From Grammothele lineata (lineage: Eukaryota; Basidiomycota; Agaricomycetes; Polyporales; Polyporaceae): a DNA stretch of 64,000 bases. How positions within the stretch are numbered: the first letter of the stretch is position 1; each line of letters begins with the position of its first letter. Shown here one piece after another: positions 25,360-36,481 of this stretch. Location of the stretch: positions 310,001 through 374,000 of the forward strand of contig NDFF03000367.1 of NCBI GenBank assembly GCA_002150815.3, given 5' to 3'. A program made the translations under genes and the position numbers. The notes under the pieces were generated by a model that saw only the letters and a program-made list of their open reading frames with translations, ran no database searches and had not been told where the DNA came from.

Positions 25360-25806
25360 TAAGATGTAGGCTGCACATGTCTCCGTGACTCGCAGAGGTC
25401 CAGAGTCAACGGCATACAGGAGTCTGGTAAAACCCGGCGGCTTCCGCAGCGGATATGTATCAGTCGACGATCGGTACATTCCCGCGGCGGATCGCGAAAG
25501 TAAGGATATGGTTGAAACACTCGTAAGATAGGATAAGCTAAGCACCTACCCCGCCGTACAGTAGAATGCAAGCGTCGCTGGTGGCCCCTTGGGGGGATCC
25601 AGAATCACCGCGCTCTCGGAAGGCACTCCGCCTGGTAGTCCTCCCTGCGCGATGTGCCGTCAACGAGACTGGCTCCCGGGCGTCACGAAGCCGATCGAGA
25701 CGGGAAGAATGGAAGATAAAACGCTGGGGGTAGAGTTTAGAATGTAAGAAATGAGAGGCCGGTGGACGCAGAGGACGCCGTACAATATCGTGTCGTTCGT
25801 GCACTG
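25360..25806 (+). pseudogene. Decayed ICMT-like gene relic
   Basis: In the plus direction the end of this stretch reads, with one stop, GRMEDKTLGVEF, then a stop, then WTQRTPYNIVSFVH and a terminal stop at about 25806. This matches the conserved C-terminus of its neighbours (EDxxLxxEFGxxWxxWAxRTPYxLVPFVY). Upstream, near 25370-25440, a phrase like HVSVT..GP..AYR..VKPGG could be the eroded HxLVTSGPYxxVRHPGY motif. The middle cannot be aligned by eye. No intact start, first exon or intron is left. It lies between ICMT copies 1 and 2, where another tandem copy would be expected. Confidence 0.6.
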
Positions 25807-26192
25807 ATCACCGGAGTCGCTGGATAGAAGTGGTATTCAGTCGCTACAACCGACGACGGGCTCGCTTTGTCAACAGCACCCTGGGTGATTATAATTTATA
25901 ACGATGAGCCCTCCCGAAGCAAGCCTCGAAACTCACGTGCGTCAATGCGAGAACCGGAAGCCGCGCTTGCGGCCGTTCCTGTGCCGTAAAATGCAGACCT
26001 ACGTCTCAAGTGTGAGAACGGCCGTGATTCTCGGTGGGAGCTGGATGTGAGTTAGAACACTTGGGCTACAAATAGAATCCCGTTCGTCATGCCAGGGTGG
26101 TGCGGCCGATGTCTCCAAGTGGTAAACATTGGCGATCGTATAAAGAGCACGAAGTACGACCGTGTGCGCAAGTCTGGACAAAGCGCGTCGCC
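25807..26192. other. Intergenic, upstream of ICMT copy 2
   Basis: No gene seen apart from the core promoter listed separately. Confidence 0.45.
26139..26145 (+). promoter_or_regulatory. TATA-like box of ICMT copy 2
   Basis: TATAAAG, followed by AGCAC, about 54 bp before the ATG at 26193. Copies 3 and 4 have a similar box at nearly the same distance. Confidence 0.6.
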
Positions 26193-26985
26193 ATGTCTCT
26201 CTTCGTCGCACCAGCCCTGACAACGCCTCTGCTCAAGGTTCCGCTCCTGCTGGTCCATGCGGTCTGCACTTATGAGGGGATGACGCCGCCGCAACCTCCC
26301 CCGTCTGCAGAGGAGCAGGCGAAGATGAAGGGGAAGAAGGAGGCGATCCCTCAGACGATGCCTATAATGGTTGCGGTCAAGGTGAGAAACCCTACATAGA
26401 CACTCAGCTCAAGGCTCTGGCTCACCTTCCGTGGCGCAGTATTCCCTCTGCGGCCTCGCCGTTACAGAAGCCCTCACCATCCTCGCGCAGACATTCCCCG
26501 ATTACACCCTTTCCTCCAAGTTCCTCTCCTTCCTCCCCACAGGCCCGCTCAACCTCGGCTTCGACCGGCTCTCCATCCTCGGCATAGCCCTCGGCATCAT
26601 CGGCGGGGGGACACGCATATGGTGTCACTACCACCTCGGCCGGTTCTTTACCTGGCAAATCGGCGTATTCGACACGCACACCCTCGTCACCTCTGGGCCC
26701 TACGCGTATGCGCGGCACCCCAGCTACACGGGCTGGGCGCTCATGAACGCGGGCAACGCCGTGCTGCTCGCGAGCCCGAGCGCACTGTTCGTCGCTTCTG
26801 GATTGGGACGCGCGATGGCGGGGCAGGCGGTGGCGGTGGCAGGGATGGCGTACTTGGCGTGGGTCGGGTCGTTGCTGTATGCGAGGGTCAATACGGAAGA
26901 TGCGGCGTTGAGGGAGGAGTTTGGGGAGAAGTGGGAGGAATGGGCGAAGCGGACGCCGTACAAGCTGGTGCCGTGGGTGTATTGA
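26193..26985 (+). CDS. ICMT-like membrane methyltransferase (copy 2)
   Basis: Two exons, 26193-26381 and 26440-26985, give 244 aa. The first exon (189 nt, ending in PIMVAVK) has the same length as in copies 3 and 4. The C-terminal half carries the ICMT signature: GRFFTWQIGV, THTLVTSGPYAYARHPSYTG (RHPSY about residues 155-159) and EKWEEWAKRTPYKLVPWVY. About five or six membrane spans are likely. By family the enzyme takes a methyl group from S-adenosylmethionine to a carboxyl acceptor. Its N-terminus (PLLKVPLLLVHAVCTYEGM) is nearly the same as in copy 4, so these two are the closest pair in the array. Confidence 0.9.
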
Positions 26986-27676
26986 GTGGGCTGGGGCAGG
27001 GAGTGGAAGGGACGAAGCGTAGCGCACCGGTTGGGTTCCTTTGTGAAACGGTGTTCAGAAAGTAGATCGTTGAAGAGGTCTCAGTGCTGTCGGACTTAGA
27101 AGCGTTCATCTTCGCGATAAGATTCGGATAATCAAAACAATATCCCTAGAGAGGAGAGTTTATGACCAGCGGTTCGAACTCAATCGTCTTCTCTTACGTA
27201 GACTCTGACTGTGGTCGACTTGTCAGATTTGGAAAGATTATTTAAGAACCTATTGGCGAAGAGTTAGTACTCCTCTGACAAGACGTACAAAGCAGTGTGA
27301 ATACGTACCATGCACTGCTTCTGGTTTGGAGACTTATCCGGCTGGCCCTTGCGGAGGGGGGAGGGGTTTATGTGATATAAGGGGATACTGATGAGGATGT
27401 GTGAGCTGAACCCTGAGTTGTATCGCCTTGTTGCTCGACGGGCATGTCTCCTGCAAAGCGGTAATTACAGTTAACGACTCACGTTGTGCACAGGAACCCG
27501 AAATGCAGACGACTCTACCGTTTATATCCACCAAACCCAACCGGGGACTGAACCTTCTGTGTAAACATCCATGAATCGCCGGTGGACGGTTGAAGTAAGA
27601 AGTGTTCTCTCAGTGTTTGAAACCATGTTATAAAGGGGCAGCACAAAACAGATATGTGCGCGTACCCGATTTCGCC
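26986..27676. other. Intergenic, ICMT copy 2 to copy 3
   Basis: No gene seen. It includes the copy 3 core promoter. Confidence 0.45.
27629..27635 (+). promoter_or_regulatory. TATA-like box of ICMT copy 3
   Basis: TATAAAG about 48 bp before the ATG at 27677, with a downstream GCAC as in copy 2. Confidence 0.6.
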
Positions 27677-28476
27677 ATGTCTTCTTTCGTCGCTCCAATC
27701 TTCACCGCCAGTGGCCTGAAAGTCCCGCTACTGCTGGTAAACGTATTCTGCTCGTACGAAGCTATGACACCGCCGCGACCTCTGCCACCTATGGAGGAAA
27801 AGGCGAGAAGGGAGAGAGAAAAAGAATTATTCCCCCGAACTATGCCTATAATGATCACGGTCAAGGTAAGCCTCCGCCTCCGGGGTGGAAGGGAATCCCC
27901 GTTGCTCACTGGGGCTCCCCATCCGGGCTTCAGTACATCCTCTGCACCCTCGCCGTCGCGGAGTGCCTTGCCATCCTTGCCCAGACGTTCCCTGATTCCT
28001 TCCTCGGCCTCTACGTTCCCTACTTCCTCACAATCCCGCCCAACTTCGGTCTCGATACACTCTCCCTCCTCAGCATCGTCCTCAGCATCGTTGGCGGGGC
28101 GACGCGTATCTGGTGTCACCACGCACTCGGCCGCTTTTTCGTCTGGCAGCCTGTCATACAAGAGAATCACGTCCTAGTCACGTCCGGCCCCTACGCATAC
28201 GTCCGCCATCCGAGCTATACGGGTGTGACGCTCTTCAACATCGGGAATGTGGGGTTGCTGATGAACCCCCATGGGTTCCTAATGGCGTCGGGCATCGGGA
28301 ACACCACCGTGGGGCGGCTGGTTGCGTTCGTGAGCGCGGGATATCTGTTATGGATAATCACCGTGGCGGTTTCAAGGGCTGTTAGGGAGGAAGCTATGTT
28401 ACGTGAGACGTTCAAGGAAGAGTGGGAGCAATGGGCACGGCGCACACCGTATAAAATGATCCCATGGCTGTATTGA
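27677..28476 (+). CDS. ICMT-like membrane methyltransferase (copy 3)
   Basis: Two exons, 27677-27865 and 27934-28476, give 243 aa. The 189-nt first exon ends in TMPIMITVK, exactly as in copy 4. Motifs are GRFFVWQPVI, NHVLVTSGPYAYVRHPSYTG and EEWEQWARRTPYKMIPWLY, so the S-adenosylmethionine-binding core is intact. The region between (GNVGLLMNPHGFLMASGIG) differs more from copies 2 and 4 than those differ from each other, suggesting an older duplicate or a changed acceptor site. It should be a multi-span membrane enzyme of the endoplasmic reticulum or another endomembrane. The ATG is the first in frame after the TATA-like box. Confidence 0.88.
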
Positions 28477-29175
28477 ATGCAACGAGAATGGAAGGGGGGC
28501 AACTAGCGGATGGGCTGGGTTCCATGTTTCTTGTACAATGCTACGGCGTATTAGGGCAGATGACGGCGCGGTGTAGAGGAGCTATTGGCATTGGATTGCA
28601 TCTGTTGACGCGGTAGTACGAGATTCCGGAATCCGGGTACAGAAAATCGCTTCATACGTACAAGTACAACATAGCAAACATTCTGAAAGGACTCCGACAA
28701 TGAGCATTACTTCTTGCGGCATAACGACGTACCCCTAGTCAGTGTCTCCTCCGCATACGAGCCTATATCCTGCACGCACCATACCTACATGCATTCAACA
28801 TCCAACGAACTTCCATCCACTCTTCCAACCGGAATATGGGACATAATCCGCTCAGACAGAAGACTTCCCTGCCACTGTCCACATGCCAAGTCTTCTCTAC
28901 AAAGAGGAGGACTAGGTCATTGTAATCATTGAGGGATCGTGATTCCAGTCAAGAGGACCGAACTTTGAGACGGAAGGCCAACTTGAAGAGCTCCGAGTTT
29001 GTTGGCGGCATTATAATGGATGCCCGAAGGATAGTAGCGGGCGACTATACGTACCAACAGAGACCAAGGAAGTGTACACAAGGCAGTGGGAGTAAAAGGG
29101 AGCAAAGGAAAACACGGAGTGCGGCGCGTTTGTGGCACGACATGTTCGATGCCGAAGTCCGCTGGGGCACGTGAA
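28477..29175. other. Intergenic, ICMT copy 3 to TIR element
   Basis: No gene or repeat recognised. Confidence 0.45.
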
Positions 29176-30471
29176 TGTCGGAAAAAGTAAACCGGCCTTA
29201 TAAGCCGCTTCAGTTATCAGCTTCTTATTGAGCGCTTTTGAGAGCCTTATGCAGCCTTATGAGTCGCTTATAACGAAGCCATCACGCTTGTCAATGCCTT
29301 ATGAGTGCCGACAGGCTCATGAGGCGCTTCTCTGGCTCGATTCCGTTATGAGTGCCCTGTGAGGAGCCGATTCAGATCATGAGCGACTCACGGGTTAGTC
29401 ATCTAGCGCCTAGCGGCACAGGGGCGCGTTCAGACCGGTTCGAACTTCGAAGTTGAACTTGTCTACGTACTCCCATCTGCCTTGGACTCTTCGGGCCGTC
29501 CTTCTCCTCCCCCTCACCTCTCTTCGCTCACCTCTTTCCATGCACCTTTCGCCTCTCGCTTCTTGCCTCTCTACTCTTCTCTCTTGGCTTTTCTCGCTCT
29601 CGTCTCGACCCCTAGTAGCCCAGGTCCACATCACTCGACGACGCATGAGGCAATAGGAGCCTACGTACAGCGGTACTGATTTGTCTTTGCGTGAGTTATT
29701 GATTCACTTCACGAGTCATGAGCTGCGATGCTGTTGCCGCCTTTTCCAGGTTTTCAGTGTTCTCTCCCTTCGTACCCTTCGCGCTGCTCCCAGTGTTGGG
29801 CGGGCTGACGGCGCTGGTATGGTTCCCTTGCGCAGATGCATACGGCCGGAACTGATCATATCTTGTCTATTTGTAGAGTCAAGATGATACATTATGATCC
29901 TTTTCTTCGTCCCCCCTCCAGTGACCGCCTTTTCTGATGAGCTGGACAGATTTAGTAGAATGTGAGTTCTCCTTTACACGCCTGTTCGTATTACTCGCTC
30001 GTATACAGCCACTGTACTTGCCCTCTATCACCTATCAGTCTTACATTCCTCGGTTCTCTCAGGGTAATGTGGGCTATAGGTACGTTCCGTCTGGCAGGTC
30101 CTCGTTACGCTATACACGATCATCTTGCACCCTTGCATACCCCCTACTCTATCTCCTTATACCTGTATGCCTATATGTTCACACAATGTACCCCTCCGTT
30201 GAAATATATGCTCTTGATTCGACAATAATGGACGCTAAATTGCCTGTGCAACCGCCTCGAAAAGCACTGGTATGCTACTGTAATGACCCTGTAAGGTGAC
30301 AATAAGGGCATTAAAAGACGGTAATAAGTGCAATTACAATGCGCTCATAGGCTATTCGTGAGAGCCCCATGAGTGCCTTATAAGATTTCTTGCCGCTCAT
30401 AAGTGAGCGGCTGCCTTTTGGCCTTTTTTGGCCTCATATGCGCTTATGAGGATCCCAGGCTTTTTCCGACA
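29176..30471. mobile_element. Putative non-autonomous TIR DNA transposon
   Basis: A 1296-bp stretch is bounded by perfect 12-bp inverted repeats TGTCGGAAAAAG (29176-29187 and the complement at 30460-30471). Nine bases inside each repeat a CTTATAAG-type motif (CTTATAAGC left, CTCATAAGC right) appears at equal spacing, and variants of CTTATGAG or CTCATGAG recur through both outer 200-bp regions. The interior has a C/T-rich stretch and no transposase. I could not find a clear target duplication (left flank CACGTGAA, right flank AAGAGGTG), so the insertion is old or the ends are slightly off. The layout of short repeats plus subterminal motif clusters resembles non-autonomous hAT-like elements. 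Confidence 0.65.
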
Positions 30472-31284
30472 AAGAGGTGAGCCACGTGTGAGACGATCGC
30501 CTAATATCGCGCCTACATATGTCCTCAATCCGGGTGCTCGCCGTGAGCCTTAGCTAGCACGACTCAGAATTGAAGAGTCTAGCAACCTCCGTCTCAGTAT
30601 TCCAAGTCAACCCAGTGGTGTTCAGGACAGCCTACTCATATCCGACATGCATGGATACCACTATTTATCGACCTACGCGGCCGTATGCGTACGACCGGTA
30701 GGGCCGAATCGCAACACGCGGGGTTTAATGCTTAGGAGTTCACCAAGGCCAATGTCGATTCGTATGGGTACCTCTTCACAACTTATCGGAGCGGACGAGG
30801 GATAGGACGAAGCGATGTAGTCGCAATTGGAGAAACAGGGGGAAAAGTGACTGATGAAGCCGTGTGAGCTCTTCCTGTTTATCTTGAATGAAAAGCCGTA
30901 AAGTCAGACAAGCGTGAGATCGAGGAATTGGCGACGGAACATGTGCCTTGCGTATGCCAGTGTATTAGACCTGTGCTATGTTTAGCGAAGAGTGAGTCTG
31001 CCGCGAAGCGAGGGCCCAGAATTCGCACGTCAAACATATGGGAACGGAAGCTCAGCTTCCATGCCGCACTCGTGTCCTATGACCAGAAATTAGATCTCGC
31101 ATGTAAAATTTAAATGGCCATGGTCATAGTTGTCCAACCGGGATAAGATACAAGTCAGTTAGATATCGGAGTTGAATTGAACGGTTCTTAGAAGCACGGC
31201 GGCCGACGCCTCAGTGACGAAGAGCGAGATTGCATAAAGAGCACAATGCGCTTCTGCCCAGAGGCTGGTGCAGAGCATATCGCC
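30472..31284. other. Intergenic, upstream of ICMT copy 4
   Basis: No gene seen. A CATAAAG box at 31233-31239 followed by AGCAC lies about 46 bp before the copy 4 ATG, matching the promoters of copies 2 and 3. Confidence 0.5.
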
Positions 31285-32074
31285 ATGTCTCTATTTTTCG
31301 CCCCCGTCTTGACTACGCCCCTTCTCAAGGTGCCGCTTCTGCTCGTCCATGCGGTCTGCACATACGAAGGAATGACCCCACCACAACCCCCACCAACGTC
31401 CAAGGAGCAGGCACGGATGAACGGCCACAGGGAGCTCTTACCCAGAACTATGCCTATAATGATCACAGTCAAGGTCAGAATCCAAGTCTAGAGTTCCGTC
31501 CTAGCACTGTAGCTCACCATTCGCCCTTCAGTACACCCTTTGCGGACTGGCTGCCGCCGAGTCTCTAGTGATCCTCTCTCAAAATTTCCCCAATTCACCC
31601 CTCTCCTCCTTCCTCCCCTCTTTCCTCGAAAGGCCAATGAATCTGAGTTTCGATACGCTCTCCCTGCTTGGCCTTGCACTCAGCATTGTAGGGGGCGGTA
31701 CGCGCATCTGGTGTCACCATACCCTCGGACGCTTCTTCACCTGGCAGATCGCCGTTCACGACTCCCACACGCTTGTCACTTCCGGACCCTACGCGTACGC
31801 GCGCCATCCGAGCTACACCGGCTGGGCACTCCTCGCCGCCGGCAACGCCGCGCTCCTCGCGAGCTCCCGCACTCTATTCGTCGCGTCCGGGCTCGGGCGC
31901 GCCATGGCAGCGCAGGTGGGCGCGCTGGCGAGCATAGCGTACTTGGCGTGGGTCGGCGCGAAGCTTCTCGCAAGGGTGGATACGGAGGACGCGGCGCTGC
32001 GGGAGGAGTTTGGGGAGCAATGGGAGCAATGGGCACGGCGGACGCCGTACAAACTGTTCCCATGGGTATACTGA
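31285..32074 (+). CDS. ICMT-like membrane methyltransferase (copy 4)
   Basis: Two exons, 31285-31473 and 31532-32074, give 243 aa. The first exon is again 189 nt. The N-terminus PLLKVPLLLVHAVCTYEGM is shared with copy 2, and the C-terminal core is GRFFTWQIAV, SHTLVTSGPYAYARHPSYTG and EQWEQWARRTPYKLFPWVY. These are the conserved S-adenosylmethionine-binding segments of the ICMT family. Copies 2 and 4 look like the most recent duplicates even though copy 3 lies between them, which could result from unequal exchange or gene conversion. It is predicted to be a multi-span membrane protein. Confidence 0.9.
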
Positions 32075-33070
32075 GTACGGGAGGAACGCTGAGAGATTGT
32101 CGGCGCCCGCAGAGCCAAAGCTGTCAGATCCTGGGATTGAGACGGCGTTCTGCCAGTGGAAGCGGCTTAGAGGAAACCCGGACGCTGTTGGTAGTAGATG
32201 CGAGCGGCTTCGGTTTTCCATGATGGAGCTCACGGCGGGAGCGAGCAGACATGATAGAGTACAGCAAATTCACTCAAATAGCAACTTGCAGATCAGGAAC
32301 ATTCTCGTATGCTTTCGCGTGATTTTTCACTCACTAGAGTCTATGGAAACGCAAGCAGAGGAGGGTAATGTCTTCAAACCTGTGGGCTGTGATATAGACT
32401 TTCCCGGCCAGCTAAAACTCGTAGAGCTTGTTGATCATATTTGTGAGCACAGATGTCGGGTACTGGACCCGATTGGTGGGCGGTAAGTGGAGACATTGGC
32501 CGGGCTACGACCCGGTACCGGAGGGGTGGTCACTGGTGTCGCGGGTGAAAGAGACGAAAGAGTGCGACGCGACGGCGTCGACTGCAGTGTTCCATTCCAA
32601 CTGCCACAACACGTGTCATGTGAGAAATCAGGGCGCTTAACACATCCTCTACATACTCAACTCCCGCCACCATCTTCTTGGAGTTGCCGCTGAGGCTGTC
32701 AGTGAGTAAAACCCGAAACAGACGGCTTTCTCGAACATTGCGGTGTCATACTCCTTGAGGCACCAATTTACCACAGGGCTTTTTGTCACTGTGCCTTATA
32801 TTCCGCCGACTTCCATCGGCAGTTTCGACGATCTGACACAACGCCTCGGAGCCGCTGTCGCCTCCATAACCCCAGCTCCGTTGATGGCTTCCCTGCACGC
32901 GTGTCAGGCGTATCACAAAAAAACTAGTCATTGTGGCGAGCGGCCACCCTTAACACGAGTTCCACGTCTCACGAACCGGCCATGTTAACTCACCGAACTG
33001 AAAAAAGACATAAATGGCGAGGGAGTGCATTGTGCAAGCTTATTCTACTGTTACCCCGCCACCTCCAGCG
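32075..33070. other. Intergenic, ICMT copy 4 to copy 5
   Basis: No gene recognised over almost 1 kb. An in-frame upstream ATG for copy 5 lies at 33014. Confidence 0.45.
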
Positions 33071-33888
33071 ATGTTCTTCCAGCCTGAAGTCAAGATTCTT
33101 CTCCTCTTCGCGCACGCGGTATGCACATACTACGGTATGACGCCGCCTAGGCCGGCTCCGGTACGCGCAGAAGAGAAACCAAACCGGATCGCCATCCCCG
33201 ACTTCTTGAACCGCGCACCGGTGCTGCAGAAGAACCTCACTTTGGCTGCTAAGGTCAGTCTATCCCTTGACTTGTCGCTTTACCTGCTCTGTTGACCTTC
33301 AGCCGACAGGTCCTTCTTTGCACCACAGCCACCGCAGAAGCTCTCCAGCTCCTCGTCCAGACCTTCCCAGGGCTTATCCCACTTCCCCTCTCAACCACGC
33401 TCTCCGCTCTTCTCCCCACCGCACACACGGCCACACCGTCCCCCGCATGTGCCGCCTATCTCCTCGCGATTACAGGAGGACTCCTCCGCGTCTGGTGCCA
33501 CAGCACACTCGGCCGGTTCTTCACCTGGGAGATGTCCGTCCGCGCGGACCACCGGCTCGTCACCACCGGCCCGTACGCGCTCATGCGCCACCCGAGTTAC
33601 GCGGGCTGGCTCGCGCTCTGCATCGGCAATGCCCTTCTCCTCTTCGGCGTCGCGGCAGACACCGCTGGATCTCAGGCTGAGGGAACGTTCTTCATGCGCT
33701 CGGGCGTGTGGCAGTCGGGCGTGGGGCGCGCGATAGCGTGTGTGCTCGTTGCGCACCTCACGTGGGTGACGAGCGCGCTGCTGTGGAGGACGCGCACGGA
33801 GGACCGGATGATGCGGACGGAGTTTGGGAGGGAGTGGGAGATGTGGGCGCGTAAGACGCCGTACCGGCTCGTGCCTTTCGTTTATTGA
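33071..33888 (+). CDS. ICMT-like membrane methyltransferase (copy 5)
   Basis: Two exons, 33071-33253 and 33310-33888, give 253 aa; starting at the upstream in-frame ATG at 33014 would add 19 residues. I prefer 33071 because its product aligns better with the short N-termini of the other copies (LLLFAHAVCTYYGMTPP). The core motifs are GRFFTWEMSV, DHRLVTTGPYALMRHPSYAG and REWEMWARKTPYRLVPFVY. A stretch of about 20 extra residues (SQAEGTFFMRSGVWQSG region) lies between the motifs. It belongs with copies 1 and 6 rather than the 189-nt group. Its 3' end faces the end of AKR copy 1, only 75 bp away. Confidence 0.87.
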
Positions 33889-33963
33889 ATGGAATTGGCT
33901 GGGCGTCGGTGTAGTACATGGGGTGCAAAGGACGCTAGACATAGATGACACCTACTTCGACAT

Positions 33964-35252
33964 TCACTCGGCGTCGACAGGGTTCCAAGTAATTGATCCG
34001 TCCTTCCCGATATCAAGCGCGTCCAGTACGTGCATGTCCTCCAGGCTGATCTCGAAATCGTACACGTCCACGTTGGAGACGATGCGCTCCGAGGTCGCTG
34101 ACTTTGGCAGGGGACAGAACCTGGGACGGAACGTTGTAAGTTCATCGCCACGATAGAATGCTTAGTATATGTGCATACCCTCGTTGTAAAGACCAACGAA
34201 CAAGGATCTGAGCCGGGGACTTGTTGTACTGAGTATATGAGCTCGTCAGCCAGTGAAATCATGTTACGAAAGGCGCGAACTACTACCTTCTTCGCAGTAT
34301 CCAGAATTCCAGGGTAGTTCCACTTCGCGCGCATGAGCGGGGTGTAAGCTTCCACGACGATGTTGTGCTTCTGACAATAATCGACGATCTCCTTCTGTTG
34401 GCACAATGGATGAAGCTGAAAGTGAAGGCAAGACGTAAGCTCCTGGCATTTTCATGCCTCAGTATTTTGAACGTTTGAAACGTACCTCGACTTGCTCTAC
34501 GTCCGGCATCTCATATCCAGCTTCGCGGATCTCTTCCAGATGCTTGACTCCGCTGAACGAATGCAGGTTGTGGACAACGTTATTAAACGCGGGGAAAGGA
34601 CAAACTCACTAGTTCGACACGCCAATCGCGCGCACCTTGCCCTGCGCCTTGGCCTCAATGAGAGCGCGCCAAGATGCGAGCCTCTGCTCCTTGTCGGATT
34701 TGGCGCTGTGCATGAGCACCAAGTCGATATAGGTGAAACCAAGGACCGAGAGCGAGTCGTCAATTGCGGCAAGCGTACGGTCGTAACCGTGTTCGTCATT
34801 GTTGATCTTCGTTGCTGGCAGGGAAGAACCGTGAGTCGCCAGCGCACGGACAGTGGCAGGCATGGGATACACACTGATGAAAACTTGTTCACGTGTGACG
34901 ACGCTCTCGCGCACCGCGTTCCCTACATGCACTTCGTTGCCGTACATACGTGCGGTGTCGACGCTCCTATAACAACGCGGGCGCACAATATCCGAGTATT
35001 AACATTAAGCACTGGCCTAAATATGACCAGCGTCGCACATACCTATATCCAGTCCTAAGCGCATCCAAGCAGGCGGGCTTGCAACTATCGTTATAGCCGA
35101 CACCAAGGCCCAGAATGGGCATGTGAACCCCTGAAAAGCACCCGAGTGCGGAATAGTTCCGTATGAGGCCGCAACATTGCGCAGTACATAGACGGCGACA
35201 TACCTGAGCGTGCAAGGCGGACAGTTGAGTTGAGGGTCAGCGTCGAGGTCAT
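33964..35252 (-). CDS. Aldo-keto reductase (AKR copy 1)
   Basis: Eight exons on the minus strand, 35252-35204, 35130-35043, 34966-34875, 34814-34610, 34552-34486, 34415-34287, 34228-34179 and 34120-33964, give 278 aa. It is a cytosolic NADPH-dependent carbonyl reductase by family. The expected catalytic four are visible: Asp and Tyr in SVDTARMYGNE, Lys in TTKINNDEHG, and His in DLVLMHSAKSD. Later come GVSNYGVKHLEEI, LHPLCQQKEIVDYC, and the nucleotide-binding end GFCPLPKSATSERI. The eight exon lengths (49, 88, 92, 205, 67, 129, 50, 157 nt) are identical to those of AKR copy 2, so the two are direct duplicates in opposite orientation, about 7.6 kb apart. Confidence 0.92.
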
Positions 35253-35327
35253 GTTGGGGTTGTACTGGTACTGTGGAAAAGGGAGAGTAGTAAGTGGTGA
35301 ACGGTAGGGACACTGCTAGACATGGGG

Positions 35328-35336
35328 CTTTAAATA
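35328..35336 (-). promoter_or_regulatory. TATA-like box of AKR copy 1
   Basis: TATTTAAAG on the minus strand, about 76 bp before the ATG at 35252. Confidence 0.5.
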
Positions 35337-36420
35337 CGTGTCTCAAGGGACAGACGCAGGAAGCAGCATCGCATCGAACCGAAGTTACTCATGCAAGTCC
35401 GGGGTAGAATGCACAGCGCATCTGCTCACAATACATAGAATTGCGGTTCGAAAAACCTCAGGAGTTAGGCAAAACCCACATGAACTCCGTGAGGCGCTTA
35501 ACGTATAGAGTCAAATCGAGTGATGCACCAAAGTTCCAGGCGGGTCTAGTAGACGCAGAAAGATGTTATAGGCCACTAATACGCATGCGAATTCGGGGAA
35601 CTTAGGAAGGGCGCGGTGATTCAGTCGTTCAACAGTGGGGATCGCGGCCAAGTTCAACTGGGCCGCGTCGAAATCCGCTGTCGCAACGTGGCACGAAGAG
35701 GTGACGTCATTGATGCTCGCTTTCTCTGTCACATGACAGCAGCAGGCGTCTTTGATTTCAGAGTCCAGACCCAGTGGCTGCCTTTCTATTTGATTCCTCG
35801 TTTTACGCACTCGAAGGCCGTGCTCCCGCCCACGGCCGAATGGTAGTCATCTTGCAATACTGCTTCATTCTCGTCAGGACCTCCGAAGACGTGTGTTGGA
35901 TAAATCGAGGTTGTCCCGAAGAACTACAGTGAAAATGATGAGAACCGCGGGGCTAGCGCACAACCGGATTGACTCAAGGTCGCTTTCATTCGGTCTACAT
36001 AGCACGGTTCCTATACTTGCAGTGTGAGTAGTCATTATCGGTATGTGACCATTGAATACTGAACTCTGTCACTGTGATTTCGAAGCTCAAGGCCGGCTCG
36101 GACAACCATGAGGTCGCCTTCAATGACCAGAGCGCTGAGTCATCAAATCGTCGGGATATACGAACATTTGACTTCGACCTCGTCTATTAACCGGGCAGCA
36201 GTACTCCACGGCACTTGGCCGAGACAGTCGGAGCTAACTGTCTTGAAATCGACTTAAATGCCGTCCTTTGCATGCTGCAATGCCTGCCAGTTGATATGCT
36301 GACCACATCGTAGTCCGCGATTGAATGCCGATTACCGACTGCTCGGTATACCAGAATTGGCATTCCTTTGTGCTGCATGTATGCAGTGTGTGGTGTATGT
36401 AACGACACTGTAGCACACGG

Positions 36421-36428
36421 ATAAAAGG
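36421..36428 (+). promoter_or_regulatory. TATA-like box of GST copy 2
   Basis: ATAAAAGG about 54 bp before the ATG at 36482. GST copy 1 has the same octamer near 22461. Confidence 0.5.
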
Positions 36429-36481
36429 ACGGGCTCCTCACCTTCCCTGGGCAGCTACCCCCGAACTCATTTACTCTCAAC

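Larger units (their letters stand above)
35253..36481. other. Divergent intergenic region, AKR copy 1 to GST copy 2
   Basis: No gene recognised over 1.2 kb. It holds both core promoters. A short GC-richer frame at 35616-35846 has no domain. Confidence 0.45.

Noticed and set aside
24790..33070. Possible pheromone precursor genes (short frames ending in CaaX) beside the ICMT array
   Set aside because: I looked at short frames in the ICMT spacers on both strands and found none ending in Cys-aliphatic-aliphatic-X before a stop.
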